Assembly: GCF_040361335.1 (NCBI RefSeq)
Contig: NZ_APNM01000001.1
Span: 62,001 to 126,000, forward strand
Origin: APNM01 sp040361335
Lineage (GTDB): Bacteria; Pseudomonadota; Gammaproteobacteria; Nevskiales; Salinisphaeraceae
Reading direction: 5' to 3'
DNA length: 64,000 nt
Made by a program: the position numbers and the translations under genes. Below, one piece after another: positions 17,189 through 26,223 of this stretch. Below the pieces are notes generated by a model. It did no database searches. It saw only the letters and a list, made by a program, of their open reading frames with translations, and had not been told where the DNA came from. How positions within the stretch are numbered: position 1 is the first letter of the stretch; the number at the start of each line of letters is the position of its first letter.

Positions 17189-19975
17189 ATGTCTGAGACC
17201 ATCAAAACGACCTGTCCCTACTGCGGCGTCGGCTGCGGTGTGCGGGCGTCGGTGGAGGCCGGCGGCGGGGTCGCGATCGCCGGCGATGAGTCGCATCCGG
17301 CCAATACCGGGCGGCTGTGTTCCAAGGGCACGGCCCTGGGCGAGACCCTGGACCTGGCGGACCGGCTGCTGCATCCCGAGATCGGCGGCCGGCGCACGGA
17401 CTGGGACACCGCCCTGGACGCGGTCGCCGACGGCTTCTCGCGGGTGGTCGCCGAGCACGGCCCGGAGGCCGTGGCCTTCTACGTCTCCGGCCAGTTGCTG
17501 ACCGAGGACTACTATGTCGCCAACAAGCTGATGAAGGGCTTCATCGGCGGCGCCAACATCGACACCAACTCGCGGTTGTGCATGTCGTCGGCCGTGGCCG
17601 GCCACGGCCGCGCCTTCGGCGAGGACGTGGTGCCCGGCTGCTACGCCGACCTGGAAGGGGCCGACCTGATCGTGCTGGTGGGCGCCAACACCGCCTGGTG
17701 CCACCCCATCGTCTACCGCCGCATCGAGGCCGCCCGCGCCGAGCGCCCGGACACGCGGCTGGTGGTGATCGACCCCCGCCGCACCGCCACCGCCGAGGAG
17801 GCGGACCTGCACCTGCCGGTGGCGCCGGGCTGGGACGTGGCGCTGTTCAACGGCCTGCTGGCGCACCTGGAACGCGCGGGCCGGGTCGATGCCGGCTTCG
17901 TCGAGGCCCGCACCACGGGCGCGGCCGAGGCCCTGGCCGCGGCGCGCGCGGGCGACGCCGATCCCGCGGCCCTGGCCCGGGCCACGGGCGTGCCGGAGGC
18001 CGATCTGCGGACCTTCCTGGACTGGTTCGCGGACACGCCGAACACGGTCACCGTATTCTCGCAGGGCGTGAACCAGTCGGTCGCCGGCAGCGACAAGGTC
18101 AACGCCATCATCAATTGCCACCTGCTCACCGGGCGCATCGGCAAGCCCGGTGCCGGCCCGTTCTCGATCACCGGTCAGCCCAACGCGATGGGTGGCCGCG
18201 AGGTGGGTGGCCTGGCCTCGACCCTGGCCGCACACCGCGGCTTCGACGAGGCCGACACGATCGCGGATTTCTGGCATGCGCCGAACATCGCCCGGCAACC
18301 GGGGCTGAAGGCGGTGGACCTGTTCGAGGCGATCGGCGACGGCCACGTCAAGGCGGTCTGGATCATGGCCACCAACCCGGCCGTGTCGATGCCGGACGCC
18401 GACGCGGTCCGCCGGGCCCTGGCCGGCTGCGACCTGGTCGTGGTCTCGGATTGCATGGCCGCCACCGATACCGCGCGCCTGGCCGATATCCGCCTGCCGG
18501 CGGCCACCTGGGGCGAGAAGGACGGCACCGTGACCAACTCCGAGCGCACCATCTCGCGCCAGCGACCCTTCCTGCCGCTGCCGGGGGAGGCCCGCCCGGA
18601 CTGGTGGATCGTCACGCAGGTGGCCCGCCGCCTGGGCCACGCCGCGGCCTTTCCCTACGAGCACCCGCACGAGATATTCACCGAGCACGCGGCCCTGTCG
18701 GCGCACGCCAACGACGGCCGCCGCCTGTTCGACATCGGCGGCCTGGCGGGGCTGACGCGGGCGGACTACGACGCCCTGACGCCGGTGCAGTGGCCGGTGT
18801 CCAGGACGGGGGGGACGGGAAATGTAAGACGGGAAACGGAAAACGGGAAACGGAAGACGGAAGACGGGGAAGACAATGCTCGCGCTGGCGACGACACGTT
18901 TCCCGTTTCCCGTTTTCCGTCTTCCGTACCGAAGCGCCTGTTCCTGGACGGCCGCTTCCCCACGGACGACGGTCGCGCCCGCTTCGTGGCCGTGACCCAG
19001 CAGCCGCCCGCGCATGCGCCGGACGAGAACTACCCGCTGACCCTGAATACCGGCCGCCTGCGTGACCACTGGCACACCATGACCCGTACCGCCAAGTCGC
19101 CGCGGCTATCGGGTCACATCCCCGAGCCCTGCGTGTCGGTGCATCCGCGCGACGCCCAGGTCGCCGGGCTGACCGACGGCCACCTGGCCGAGCTACGCTC
19201 TCACTGGGGTCGCATGCTGGCGCGCGTGGCGGTCGACGAGGGCCAGCGCCGCGGCAGCCTGTTCGCGCCCATCCATTGGAACGCCGAGTACGCCGCCGCC
19301 GGCCGCGTCGGCGCCCTGGTCAACCCGGTGGTCGACCCGGTGTCCGGCGAGCCCGAGTTCAAGCACACGCCGGTCGCGGTCGCGCCCTGGGCGGCGGCCT
19401 GGCACGGCTTCGTGCTGGCCCGCGCGCCGTTGACGCCGCCCGCCGAGGCCGACTACTGGATCCGGGTCCACGGCGAGGCCTTCGAGCGCTACGAACTGGC
19501 CGGCGCGGCGCCGCCGGCGCACTGGCCCCTGGCCGCGCGGGCCCTGTTCGGGGTCGACGACCCGGACGCCGACTGGATCGAATACAGCGACCCGCGCGCC
19601 GGTCATTACCGGGCCGCCTGGTTGCGGGACGGGGCGCTCGTCGCCTGCCTGTTCGCGGCACCGCGGCCGCCGGCCCTGCCGGACCGGTCGTGGCTGGCCG
19701 GCCTGTTCGCCAAGGGGGAACTGGACGCCGACGATCGTATCGCCCTGCTCACGGGCCGGCCGGCCGATCCCGAGGCGGATGCCGGCCCGGCCGTGTGCAG
19801 TTGCTTCGGGGTCGGCCGCAAGGCGTTGGCGGACGCGATCCGCGAGCGCGGTCTGGCCACGCCCGAGGCGGTGGGCGAGGCGCTGGGGGCCGGGACCAAT
19901 TGCGGCTCCTGCCTGCCGGAGATCCGCACGCTGCTGCGCGAGGCCCGCCCGTCCGCCGTCACCGAAGGTGCGTAA
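17189..19975 (+). CDS. nasA: Assimilatory nitrate reductase catalytic subunit NasA
   Basis: 928 residues. The N-terminal CPYCGVGC motif binds [4Fe-4S]. The molybdopterin-dinucleotide core follows, with NSRLCMSSAV holding the probable Mo-ligand Cys. The C-terminus carries a BFD-like [2Fe-2S] domain (CSCFGVG ... TNCGSCLPEI), typical of NAD(P)H- or ferredoxin-linked assimilatory enzymes. It reduces nitrate to nitrite in the cytoplasm, feeding NirBD. Between QWPV and RLFLDGRF (residues about 541-582) there is an Arg/Glu/Lys-rich insertion encoded by a GGGAAACGG repeat, in frame. The position is a natural surface linker, so activity may survive. The enzyme is otherwise complete. Confidence 0.93.
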   Translation: MSETIKTTCPYCGVGCGVRASVEAGGGVAIAGDESHPANTGRLCSKGTALGETLDLADRLLHPEIGGRRTDWDTALDAVADGFSRVVAEHGPEAVAFYVSGQLLTEDYYVANKLMKGFIGGANIDTNSRLCMSSAVAGHGRAFGEDVVPGCYADLEGADLIVLVGANTAWCHPIVYRRIEAARAERPDTRLVVIDPRRTATAEEADLHLPVAPGWDVALFNGLLAHLERAGRVDAGFVEARTTGAAEALAAARAGDADPAALARATGVPEADLRTFLDWFADTPNTVTVFSQGVNQSVAGSDKVNAIINCHLLTGRIGKPGAGPFSITGQPNAMGGREVGGLASTLAAHRGFDEADTIADFWHAPNIARQPGLKAVDLFEAIGDGHVKAVWIMATNPAVSMPDADAVRRALAGCDLVVVSDCMAATDTARLADIRLPAATWGEKDGTVTNSERTISRQRPFLPLPGEARPDWWIVTQVARRLGHAAAFPYEHPHEIFTEHAALSAHANDGRRLFDIGGLAGLTRADYDALTPVQWPVSRTGGTGNVRRETENGKRKTEDGEDNARAGDDTFPVSRFPSSVPKRLFLDGRFPTDDGRARFVAVTQQPPAHAPDENYPLTLNTGRLRDHWHTMTRTAKSPRLSGHIPEPCVSVHPRDAQVAGLTDGHLAELRSHWGRMLARVAVDEGQRRGSLFAPIHWNAEYAAAGRVGALVNPVVDPVSGEPEFKHTPVAVAPWAAAWHGFVLARAPLTPPAEADYWIRVHGEAFERYELAGAAPPAHWPLAARALFGVDDPDADWIEYSDPRAGHYRAAWLRDGALVACLFAAPRPPALPDRSWLAGLFAKGELDADDRIALLTGRPADPEADAGPAVCSCFGVGRKALADAIRERGLATPEAVGEALGAGTNCGSCLPEIRTLLREARPSAVTEGA
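18815..18931 (+). repeat. GGGAAACGG inverted-repeat element inside nasA
   Basis: The left part repeats GGGAAACGG/GGAAGACGG units (about 18825-18870); the right part is the inverted form (CGTTTCCCGTTTCCCG, 18896-18911, continuing to 18927). About 25 bases separate them. The element is in frame with nasA and adds about 40 residues. The same motif recurs in single-arm form at 55387-55429. Confidence 0.8.
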
Positions 19976-20066
19976 CCGGCCCAGGATTGTCGGACGATCT
20001 TGCGTCGCGCCCGGTGGCGGGGCATGCTCGCCGGGCATCCCATAACGATCACGAGAGGAGACCGAG

Positions 20067-20996
20067 ATGCTCGATCTGCAGGCCCGTGCGCTGCTGGAAC
20101 AGGCGGCGGCCCAGGGCGCGCCCGACTTCGCCGACCTGCCGCCGACGGAATGCCGTGCCTTCTTCCGCGAGTTCCTGAAGACCGTGGACGCCCCCGTGCC
20201 GGCCGGCGTGACCACCGCCGACCGCGGCATCCCCGGCCCGGACGGCAACGAGCTGACCATCCGCAGTTACCGGCCCGGGGGCGTTGACGGCGAGCTGCCG
20301 GTCCTGTTCTACATCCACGGCGGCGGTTGGGTGATCGGCGGCCTGGACGAGTACGACGGCGTCTGCGGCAATCTCGCCGACCAGAGCGGCTGCCTGGTGG
20401 TGGCCGTCGACTACCGCCTGGCGCCGGAGCACCCGTTCCCGGCCGCCCCCGAGGACTGCTACGCGACGCTGCTGTGGCTGGCCGACAACGCCGGGGAGAT
20501 CGGCGGCGACGCGTCCCGCATCGCGGTCGCCGGCGACAGCGCCGGCGGCAACATGGCCACGGTGATGGCGCTGTTGGCGCGCGACCGCAACGGCCCCGCG
20601 CTGCGCTACCAGGCCCTGATCTATCCGGCGGTGGCCCTGCGCACCGAGGGCTACGAGTCCTACCGCACGAACGCCGAGGGCTATTTCCTCACCACCCGCA
20701 CCATGGGTTACTTCGGCCAGCACTACGCCCCGGACCTGTCGGACTACCGCGCCGCGCCGGTGGACGCGGACCTGTCCGGCCTGCCGCCGACCTCGGTGCT
20801 GGTGGCCGGCTACGACCCCCTGCACGACGAGGGCGTGGACTACGCGCACAAGCTGATGGCGGCGGGCGTGCCCACCGTGCTCAGCGAGTACGGCGGGATG
20901 ATCCACGGGTTCTTCAGCATGTCCGCGGTGTTCGATGCCGGCCGCCAGGCGGTGGCCCAGGTCGCCGCCGCGGTGCGCGGTGCGATGGCGGACTGA
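20067..20996 (+). CDS. Alpha/beta hydrolase, HSL-family esterase
   Basis: 309 residues. The oxyanion motif HGGGW (around residue 86), nucleophile elbow GDSAGGN, acid residue in GYDPLHDEG and catalytic His in MIHGFFSM define a hormone-sensitive-lipase-type (class IV) carboxylesterase. No signal peptide is present, so it should act in the cytoplasm on short-chain esters. AGAGGAG lies upstream of the ATG. It follows nasA by 91 bases and is probably separate from the nitrate operon. Substrate unknown. Confidence 0.9.
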   Translation: MLDLQARALLEQAAAQGAPDFADLPPTECRAFFREFLKTVDAPVPAGVTTADRGIPGPDGNELTIRSYRPGGVDGELPVLFYIHGGGWVIGGLDEYDGVCGNLADQSGCLVVAVDYRLAPEHPFPAAPEDCYATLLWLADNAGEIGGDASRIAVAGDSAGGNMATVMALLARDRNGPALRYQALIYPAVALRTEGYESYRTNAEGYFLTTRTMGYFGQHYAPDLSDYRAAPVDADLSGLPPTSVLVAGYDPLHDEGVDYAHKLMAAGVPTVLSEYGGMIHGFFSMSAVFDAGRQAVAQVAAAVRGAMAD

Positions 20997-21003
20997 TCCC
21001 GTC

Positions 21004-21888
21004 TCAGGCGCCGCCGGCGATCGCGCTCACCCCCGGGTGGGCGAGCCGGCGGTGTGCGGACAGCGCGTAATAACTCTCGCCGACCCGGTCGGTGCGCCCC
21101 ACGCACACGGCGGCGTACTGACCGGCCACTTCCGACTCGATCAGATCGGCGCAGGGGAAGACCCCGATGCCGGCATGGCCGAAGGCCTTCATCAGGGCGC
21201 TATCGTCGAATTCGCCCACGACCCGGGGGCTCACCCCGGCATCCGCGAACCACTGGTCGAGCGCGTGCCGCAGCGGCACGCCGCCGGCGGGCAGCAGCAT
21301 CGGGACCGTGTCCAGGCAGTCCGGGAAGCCGTCCGCGAGGCCGCGGGCCAGACCGGGCGCCGCCATGAAACTGATGCCGCACTCGATGAGCTTGTGGCTG
21401 TAGAGCCTGACGTTGGCGTCGGAGATCGCGGGCCGGTCCGCAATCACCAGGTCCAGGCGGTGCCGGACCAGCTCGTCGAGCAATTCCTCCAGGCGGCCCT
21501 CCCGGCAGATCAGGTGGGGCGTGTTGTCGCCGTCGCCCAGGGTGGGACGCAGCAGGCGGTAGGCGATCAGCTTGGGCACCGCGTCGACGACCGCCACGCG
21601 CAGGCGCCGTGGCGCGGCGGTGGCGCGCGAGCGGACCACGCCGTCCAGCTCCTGACCGAGCGAGAAGATCTCCTCGGCGTAGCCGCGCACCGTCTCGCCC
21701 AGTTCGGTCGGGACCAACCGCCGGCCCTCGCGCCGGAACAGGGGGGCGCCCCAGTGCCGTTCCAATGATTTCAATTGAGTGCTGATGCTCTGCGGGGTCA
21801 CGTGCAGCCGGGCACCGGCCGCGGCGATCGAGCCTTCGTTCGCGACCGTCCAGAAATAGTGCAGGTGTTTGTAGTTCAGTTTCGACAT
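21004..21888 (-). CDS. nhaR: NhaR-type LysR regulator of sodium/proton antiport
   Basis: 294 residues. The N-terminal winged helix begins MSKLNYKHLHYFWTVANEGS with ARLHVTPQSISTQLKSLE as recognition helix, the distinctive NhaR form. The effector domain follows. NhaR activates nhaA in response to sodium, and here it is divergent from nhaA across a 167-base AT-rich gap. It is convergent with the esterase at a distance of seven bases. Confidence 0.9.
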   Translation of the reverse strand: MSKLNYKHLHYFWTVANEGSIAAAGARLHVTPQSISTQLKSLERHWGAPLFRREGRRLVPTELGETVRGYAEEIFSLGQELDGVVRSRATAAPRRLRVAVVDAVPKLIAYRLLRPTLGDGDNTPHLICREGRLEELLDELVRHRLDLVIADRPAISDANVRLYSHKLIECGISFMAAPGLARGLADGFPDCLDTVPMLLPAGGVPLRHALDQWFADAGVSPRVVGEFDDSALMKAFGHAGIGVFPCADLIESEVAGQYAAVCVGRTDRVGESYYALSAHRRLAHPGVSAIAGGA

Positions 21889-22055
21889 GTCGCGATAATC
21901 AGAAAAAATTTACGTAAAAGCAAAAATAAAAAGAATTTAACTTTTATTTCCGCAGCGCTAGAGTCTCCTGGACGGTCCATGCCGACGCCTACGTCGTGAT
22001 CGCCGTGGACCGCGCGACGCGGACCGCCGGATCGCACCGGGCACGGAGGAAACGG
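21889..22055. promoter_or_regulatory. nhaR-nhaA divergent control region
   Basis: The nhaR-proximal half (21895-21960) is strikingly AT-rich within a GC-rich genome, with A-tracts and TTTAC/GTAAA pairs that suit promoters and LysR-type binding. The half next to nhaA is GC-rich leader. GGAGGA precedes the nhaA ATG by six bases. Exact operators cannot be assigned by eye. Confidence 0.55.
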
Positions 22056-23234
22056 ATGAGATCACTGCGCGAGATGCTGCGTCACCAGGCGGCGCCCGGC
22101 ACGTTGATGCTGGGCGCCGCCTTCCTGGCGATGGTGGCGGCCAATTCCCCTATGGCGGCCGCCTACGGCAGCCTGCTGCAAGTGCCGTTCGAGGTGCGTC
22201 TGGGGGCGTGGGGGCTGGCCAAGCCGGTACTGCTCTGGATCAACGATGGCCTGATGGCCCTGTTCTTTCTGTTCGTGGGTCTGGAACTGAAGCGGGAGAT
22301 GCTTTACGGGCATCTGTCGGACCGGCGCCAAGTGGTCCTGCCGGCCATCGCGGCGGTCGGCGGGATGGCCATGCCGGCGTTGATCTATACCTTCTTCAAT
22401 CGGGGCGACCCGGTGGCGATGTCGGGTTGGGCCATCCCCGCGGCCACCGACATCGCCTTCGCGCTCGGCGTACTGGCGTTGCTGGGCCCGCGCGTGCCGC
22501 CGCCCCTCAAGCTGTTCCTGCTCACGGTGGCGATCTTCGACGATATCGGCGCCATCCTGATCATTGCCTTCTTCTACACCGACAACCTCGCCACCGAGGC
22601 ACTGATGGCCGGGGGTGTGGCGCTGGCGGCGTTGGCCCTGCTCAACCGGGCCGGGGTGCGGGCGTTCGCGCCTTACATGCTGGTGGGGGCGGTGCTGTGG
22701 CTGTGCGTGCTGGAATCCGGCGTGCACGCCACCCTGGCGGGTGTGGCCCTGGCCCTGCTGATCCCGGCGGACAAGCGCGCCGACGAGGCGCACCCGCCGC
22801 TGGTGCGCATGGAACACGGCTTGTCGCCGTGGGTCAGTTTCCTGATTCTGCCGGTGTTCGCGTTCGCCAATGCCGGCGTGTCGCTGGCCGGCGTCGGCGT
22901 CACGGATCTCGTGGCGCCGATCCCGGCCGGTATCGCGTTGGGGCTGCTGCTAGGCAATCCGGTCGGCATCTTCGGTCTGGTTTTCCTGTCGGTGCGGCTG
23001 CTGGGCCTGCCGAAGCCGCGTGGCGTGACCTGGAACCAGTTGCTGGGAACGTCGATGCTCTGCGGCATCGGTTTTACGATGAGCCTTTTCATCAGCGCGC
23101 TGGCCTTCGAGTCCGGCGGTACCGGGGAGGCGGTGATCGTGGCCGACCGCCTCGGCATCCTGATGGGGTCTCTCAGCTCGGCGCTGCTCGGGTATGTCTG
23201 GCTGCGACGGGCTCTGCCGGCGCGGGTCGATTAG
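22056..23234 (+). CDS. nhaA: Na+/H+ antiporter NhaA
   Basis: 392 residues from ATG 22056, chosen for its GGAGGA site. Exchanges internal sodium (or lithium) for protons, giving alkaline and salt tolerance. About eleven to twelve helices are predicted. The transport-site motif IFDDIGAI holds the paired aspartates, and IPAATDIAFALG the third conserved Asp. NDGLMALFFLFVGLELKRE is the family signature. Its last bases overlap the stop of the convergent hemD-like gene (23231-23234). Confidence 0.93.
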   Translation: MRSLREMLRHQAAPGTLMLGAAFLAMVAANSPMAAAYGSLLQVPFEVRLGAWGLAKPVLLWINDGLMALFFLFVGLELKREMLYGHLSDRRQVVLPAIAAVGGMAMPALIYTFFNRGDPVAMSGWAIPAATDIAFALGVLALLGPRVPPPLKLFLLTVAIFDDIGAILIIAFFYTDNLATEALMAGGVALAALALLNRAGVRAFAPYMLVGAVLWLCVLESGVHATLAGVALALLIPADKRADEAHPPLVRMEHGLSPWVSFLILPVFAFANAGVSLAGVGVTDLVAPIPAGIALGLLLGNPVGIFGLVFLSVRLLGLPKPRGVTWNQLLGTSMLCGIGFTMSLFISALAFESGGTGEAVIVADRLGILMGSLSSALLGYVWLRRALPARVD

Positions 23235-24070
23235 CCGTCGCCGCCGCCGAAGCGCGCCGCCAGGGCACGAACCAGGGGTTTCATGAAGTAGCTGGATTCC
23301 GGCATCAGGTCCACCGTGACCTCGCGTTGGGCCAGGGCGTCGGCCACGATCGGGCCGACCGCCGCCACCACGATGCGGTCGAGGGTGGCCTGTAGCGACT
23401 CCTCCAGCTCGTGCTTGCGGGCCACCGCGAACAGCCGGCGCACCTGCGGCGAGCTGGTGAAGGCGATGGCGTCGACCCGGCCGCCGGCCAGGGCCTCGAT
23501 CAGCCCCGCCACCTGGGTGTCCTCGCTCTGGTCCGCGTAGACGTAGGGCGCCACCGGCATCGCCTCGGCACCGGCGCCCGCCAGGAAGTCCATGAGCTTG
23601 CGGTTGGGTTCCGTGCCGTAGAGTTGCACCCCGACGGTGCGTCCGCCCAGGTCTTGCTTGAGCAGGGTCTCGATCACGCCTTCGGTGGTCGGGGCGGCGG
23701 CGGTCAGGTCCGGGCGCAGGCCCAGGTCGCGCAGGGCGCGGGCCGGCTTGGGACCGCGCGTGATCTTGCGCGTGTCGCCGAGCGCGGCGACGAAGCGCTC
23801 GCGCAGATCGCCGCCGGCGCGCTCGGCGAAGCCCAGCAGGCGCCGCAGGCCTTCGCCGGTGAGCAGCACCACGTCGTCGCAGGTGCCGTCCGCGAAGGCC
23901 CGCAGCCAGGCCTCGATCGGTCCGGGGTCGGGCGCGTCGTGGATGTCCACCAGGGGGCAGCGCAGCACCTCGGCGCCGCGCGATTCCAGCATCTCCGCGA
24001 ACAGGTCGAGCTGGCGCGATTCCGGTACCGCGATCCGGCGCCCGGCGAGTGGTTCGTCGTTGTCGCTCAT
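23231..24070 (-). CDS. Uroporphyrinogen-III synthase family (HemD-like) protein
   Basis: 279 residues with the two-lobed HemD fold: RRIAVPESRQLDLFAEMLESRG at the first lobe and AIAFTSSPQVRRLFAVA followed by VVAAVGPIVADAL in the second. A second hemD probably precedes hemX at the left end, so this isolated paralogue may serve a sirohaem or cobalamin branch, or a non-enzymatic role. This is inference. Its stop overlaps the nhaA stop tail-to-tail. Confidence 0.82.
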   Translation of the reverse strand: MSDNDEPLAGRRIAVPESRQLDLFAEMLESRGAEVLRCPLVDIHDAPDPGPIEAWLRAFADGTCDDVVLLTGEGLRRLLGFAERAGGDLRERFVAALGDTRKITRGPKPARALRDLGLRPDLTAAAPTTEGVIETLLKQDLGGRTVGVQLYGTEPNRKLMDFLAGAGAEAMPVAPYVYADQSEDTQVAGLIEALAGGRVDAIAFTSSPQVRRLFAVARKHELEESLQATLDRIVVAAVGPIVADALAQREVTVDLMPESSYFMKPLVRALAARFGGGDG

Positions 24071-24201
24071 GGTTCTCTCGGCTCGTTTGTGGCCGTGTCC
24101 GGTCCCGACAGGATAACGCCATCGGTCTGCCCTGCCTGTAGCAAGGCATATGCCAGGCAGGCCGTATTCCGCTTACCGCGCGCCTGGCTTAGACTGCGCG
24201 C

Positions 24202-24645
24202 ATGCGCGATATACGGACCGCCGACGGCGACGATCTCGACGCCTTGCGGCGATTGGAGACCCGCTGTTTCGATCTCGACGCGCAGTCCCGCCGCAGCCTC
24301 CGCCATCTGCTGACACGCGCCAACGCCACGGTCCGGGTGGTGGACGGTGACGATGGCCTTCTCGCCGGCGCGGTCCTGCTGTTCCGGCGGGGAACCCGCA
24401 GCGCCCGCCTGTATTCGGTGGCGGTGGTGCCCGAGGCGCGGGGCGGGGGGCTCGCGCGCCGCCTGCTGGCGGATGCCGAGCGGCTGGCGGCGGCCCGCGG
24501 CTGCCGGCGCCTGCGCGCCGAAGCACGGCTGGGCAATACCGCCTCGCGCGCCCTGTTCGCGGCGGCGGGCTATCGTGAGCGGGCGTGTCTGCCCGGCTAT
24601 TATCCTGGCGGCGAGGCCGGCATCCGTCTGGAAAAGGAACTGTAG
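24202..24645 (+). CDS. GNAT family N-acetyltransferase
   Basis: 147 residues of a single GNAT domain. The acetyl-CoA binding motif is VAVVPEARGGGLARRLL (about residues 73-89), followed by NTASRALFAAAGYRE, the family's C-terminal landmark. It resembles RimI but sits two bases before an ATP-grasp ligase, an association seen in other bacteria where a GNAT and a RimK-like enzyme act together, probably on a peptide or amino-acid substrate. No substrate can be read from the sequence. Confidence 0.87.
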   Translation: MRDIRTADGDDLDALRRLETRCFDLDAQSRRSLRHLLTRANATVRVVDGDDGLLAGAVLLFRRGTRSARLYSVAVVPEARGGGLARRLLADAERLAAARGCRRLRAEARLGNTASRALFAAAGYRERACLPGYYPGGEAGIRLEKEL

Positions 24646-24647
24646 CG

Positions 24648-26108
24648 ATGGCCGAGCCGATCCTGGTGGTGGAGTCGGCGGGCGATTGGCCCGCGCAGGA
24701 ACCCGCCGTGCGGCGGGTGCTCGCCGACGATTACCTGGCGGACCCGGCATTCGCGGCCCGCGGCTACCACGTGATCAATTTCTGCCGCAGCTACCGTTAC
24801 CAGAGCCTGGGCTATTACTGCTCGCTGCTGGCGGAGGCGCGCGGCCACCGCGTGATCCCGTCCGTGGCCACGCTCCAGGATCTCTCGCGCAAGACCCTCT
24901 ACGGCTTCGATATCGCGGCCATGGACGAGGTCCTGCAGCGACTGCCGGCGGACGCCCGCGCGCAGGCGCCCACGCGCCTGCGCATCGCTTTCGGGCGGCC
25001 GGACGCGGCCGGCTTCGAGACCCTGGCGCGACTGGTGTTCGAGGCCTTCCCCGCGCCCCTGCTGGAGGTGGAACTGCGCTCGCAGAACGGCATGCCCACG
25101 GTCACCGGCCTCAAGGCCCTGGGGCCGCGCGGGCTGCCGGCGGGCGTCGCCGGCGAGCTGGACGCCGCGCTGGCCGAGCACGTGGCCCGCGGCCGCCGGC
25201 GCAGCCGCCGCCGGCGGCGCTACCGCTACGACCTGGCGATCCTGGCCGATCCGGCGGAGTCGCAGCCGCCCTCCGACGCCGCCGCCCTGCGCCGTTTCGC
25301 CCGCGCCGGCAAGTGCCAGGGGCTGGACGTGGAATTCATCCGGGCGCGGGATTTCGGCCGCCTGGCCGAGTTCGACGCCCTGTTCATCCGCGAGACCACG
25401 CGCCTGGCGCACCACACCTATCGCTTCGCGCGCCGGGCCGAGCGCGAAGGGCTGGTGGTGATGGACGATCCCGCCTCGATCCTGCGCTGTACCAACAAGG
25501 TGTACCTGGCGGAGCTGCTCGCCGCCAATCGCATACCCGCCCCCGAGACCCGCATCTTCGGCGAGGACGAGGTCGACCGGCTGCCGGAGATGCTGGGTTT
25601 CCCCATGGTGCTGAAGGCGCCGGAGGGGGCCTTCTCCAAGGGCGTGTTCAAGGTCGAGGATGTCGACGATCTGCGCGGGCGGGCCGCCGAGCTGCTCAGA
25701 GAGTCCGAGCTGGCGCTGGCCCAGGAGTTCGTGCCCACCGAGTTCGACTGGCGGGTGGGGGTGCTCAACCGCCAGGCCCTGTATGTCTGCCAGTACCGCA
25801 TGGCCCGCAAGCACTGGCAGATCGTCAAGCATGGCGCCGACGGCCGTTTCCAGGAGGGCGACGCCAGCACCCTGCCGGTGTCGCGGGCGCCGTCCGAGGT
25901 GGTGCGCACCGCGGTGCGCGCGGCCAACCTGATCGGCGACGGCCTCTACGGGGTCGACCTCAAGACCACCAGCCGCGGTCTCAAGGTCATCGAGATCAAC
26001 GACAATCCCAGCATCGATGCCGGGGTCGAGGATGCCGTATTGGGCGACCTGCTCTACGACGCCGTGATGGGCGAGTTCCTGCGGCGGCTGGAAGCGCGGG
26101 GACGCTGA
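24648..26108 (+). CDS. RimK-like ATP-grasp ligase with RLAN N-terminal domain
   Basis: 486 residues from ATG 24648. The first 170 residues match the RimK-like ATP-grasp N-terminal (RLAN) domain, including YHVINFCRSYRYQSLGYYCS. An Arg-rich linker (about 178-193) leads to an ATP-grasp core with MVLKAPEGAFSKGVFKVED and the metal-binding end EINDNPSIDAG. Such ligases form amide bonds between a carboxylate and an amine at the cost of ATP. The tight coupling to the GNAT gene suggests a two-step modification. Product unknown; it is not RimK itself, which is shorter. Confidence 0.88.
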   Translation: MAEPILVVESAGDWPAQEPAVRRVLADDYLADPAFAARGYHVINFCRSYRYQSLGYYCSLLAEARGHRVIPSVATLQDLSRKTLYGFDIAAMDEVLQRLPADARAQAPTRLRIAFGRPDAAGFETLARLVFEAFPAPLLEVELRSQNGMPTVTGLKALGPRGLPAGVAGELDAALAEHVARGRRRSRRRRRYRYDLAILADPAESQPPSDAAALRRFARAGKCQGLDVEFIRARDFGRLAEFDALFIRETTRLAHHTYRFARRAEREGLVVMDDPASILRCTNKVYLAELLAANRIPAPETRIFGEDEVDRLPEMLGFPMVLKAPEGAFSKGVFKVEDVDDLRGRAAELLRESELALAQEFVPTEFDWRVGVLNRQALYVCQYRMARKHWQIVKHGADGRFQEGDASTLPVSRAPSEVVRTAVRAANLIGDGLYGVDLKTTSRGLKVIEINDNPSIDAGVEDAVLGDLLYDAVMGEFLRRLEARGR

Positions 26109-26129
26109 GCCCGGAAAGTCAGGGCGGGC

Positions 26130-26198
26130 GACCGGGGGGACCCAATAGCACGAGGCTCTGACTCGTGTTCGGTGGACAAAAGGGGAATCCCCCCGGTC
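26130..26198. terminator. Inverted repeat between convergent genes
   Basis: GACCGGGGGGA (26130-26140) pairs with TCCCCCCGGTC (26188-26198), enclosing a second stem CACGAG (26149-26154) with CTCGTG (26162-26167). It separates the ATP-grasp gene from the convergent pilY1. A T-tract is missing, so it may be a Rho-independent-like block or an unrelated structured element. Confidence 0.5.
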
Positions 26199-26223
26199 TC
26201 CCATAAAGGGTGGGCGTGGGTCG

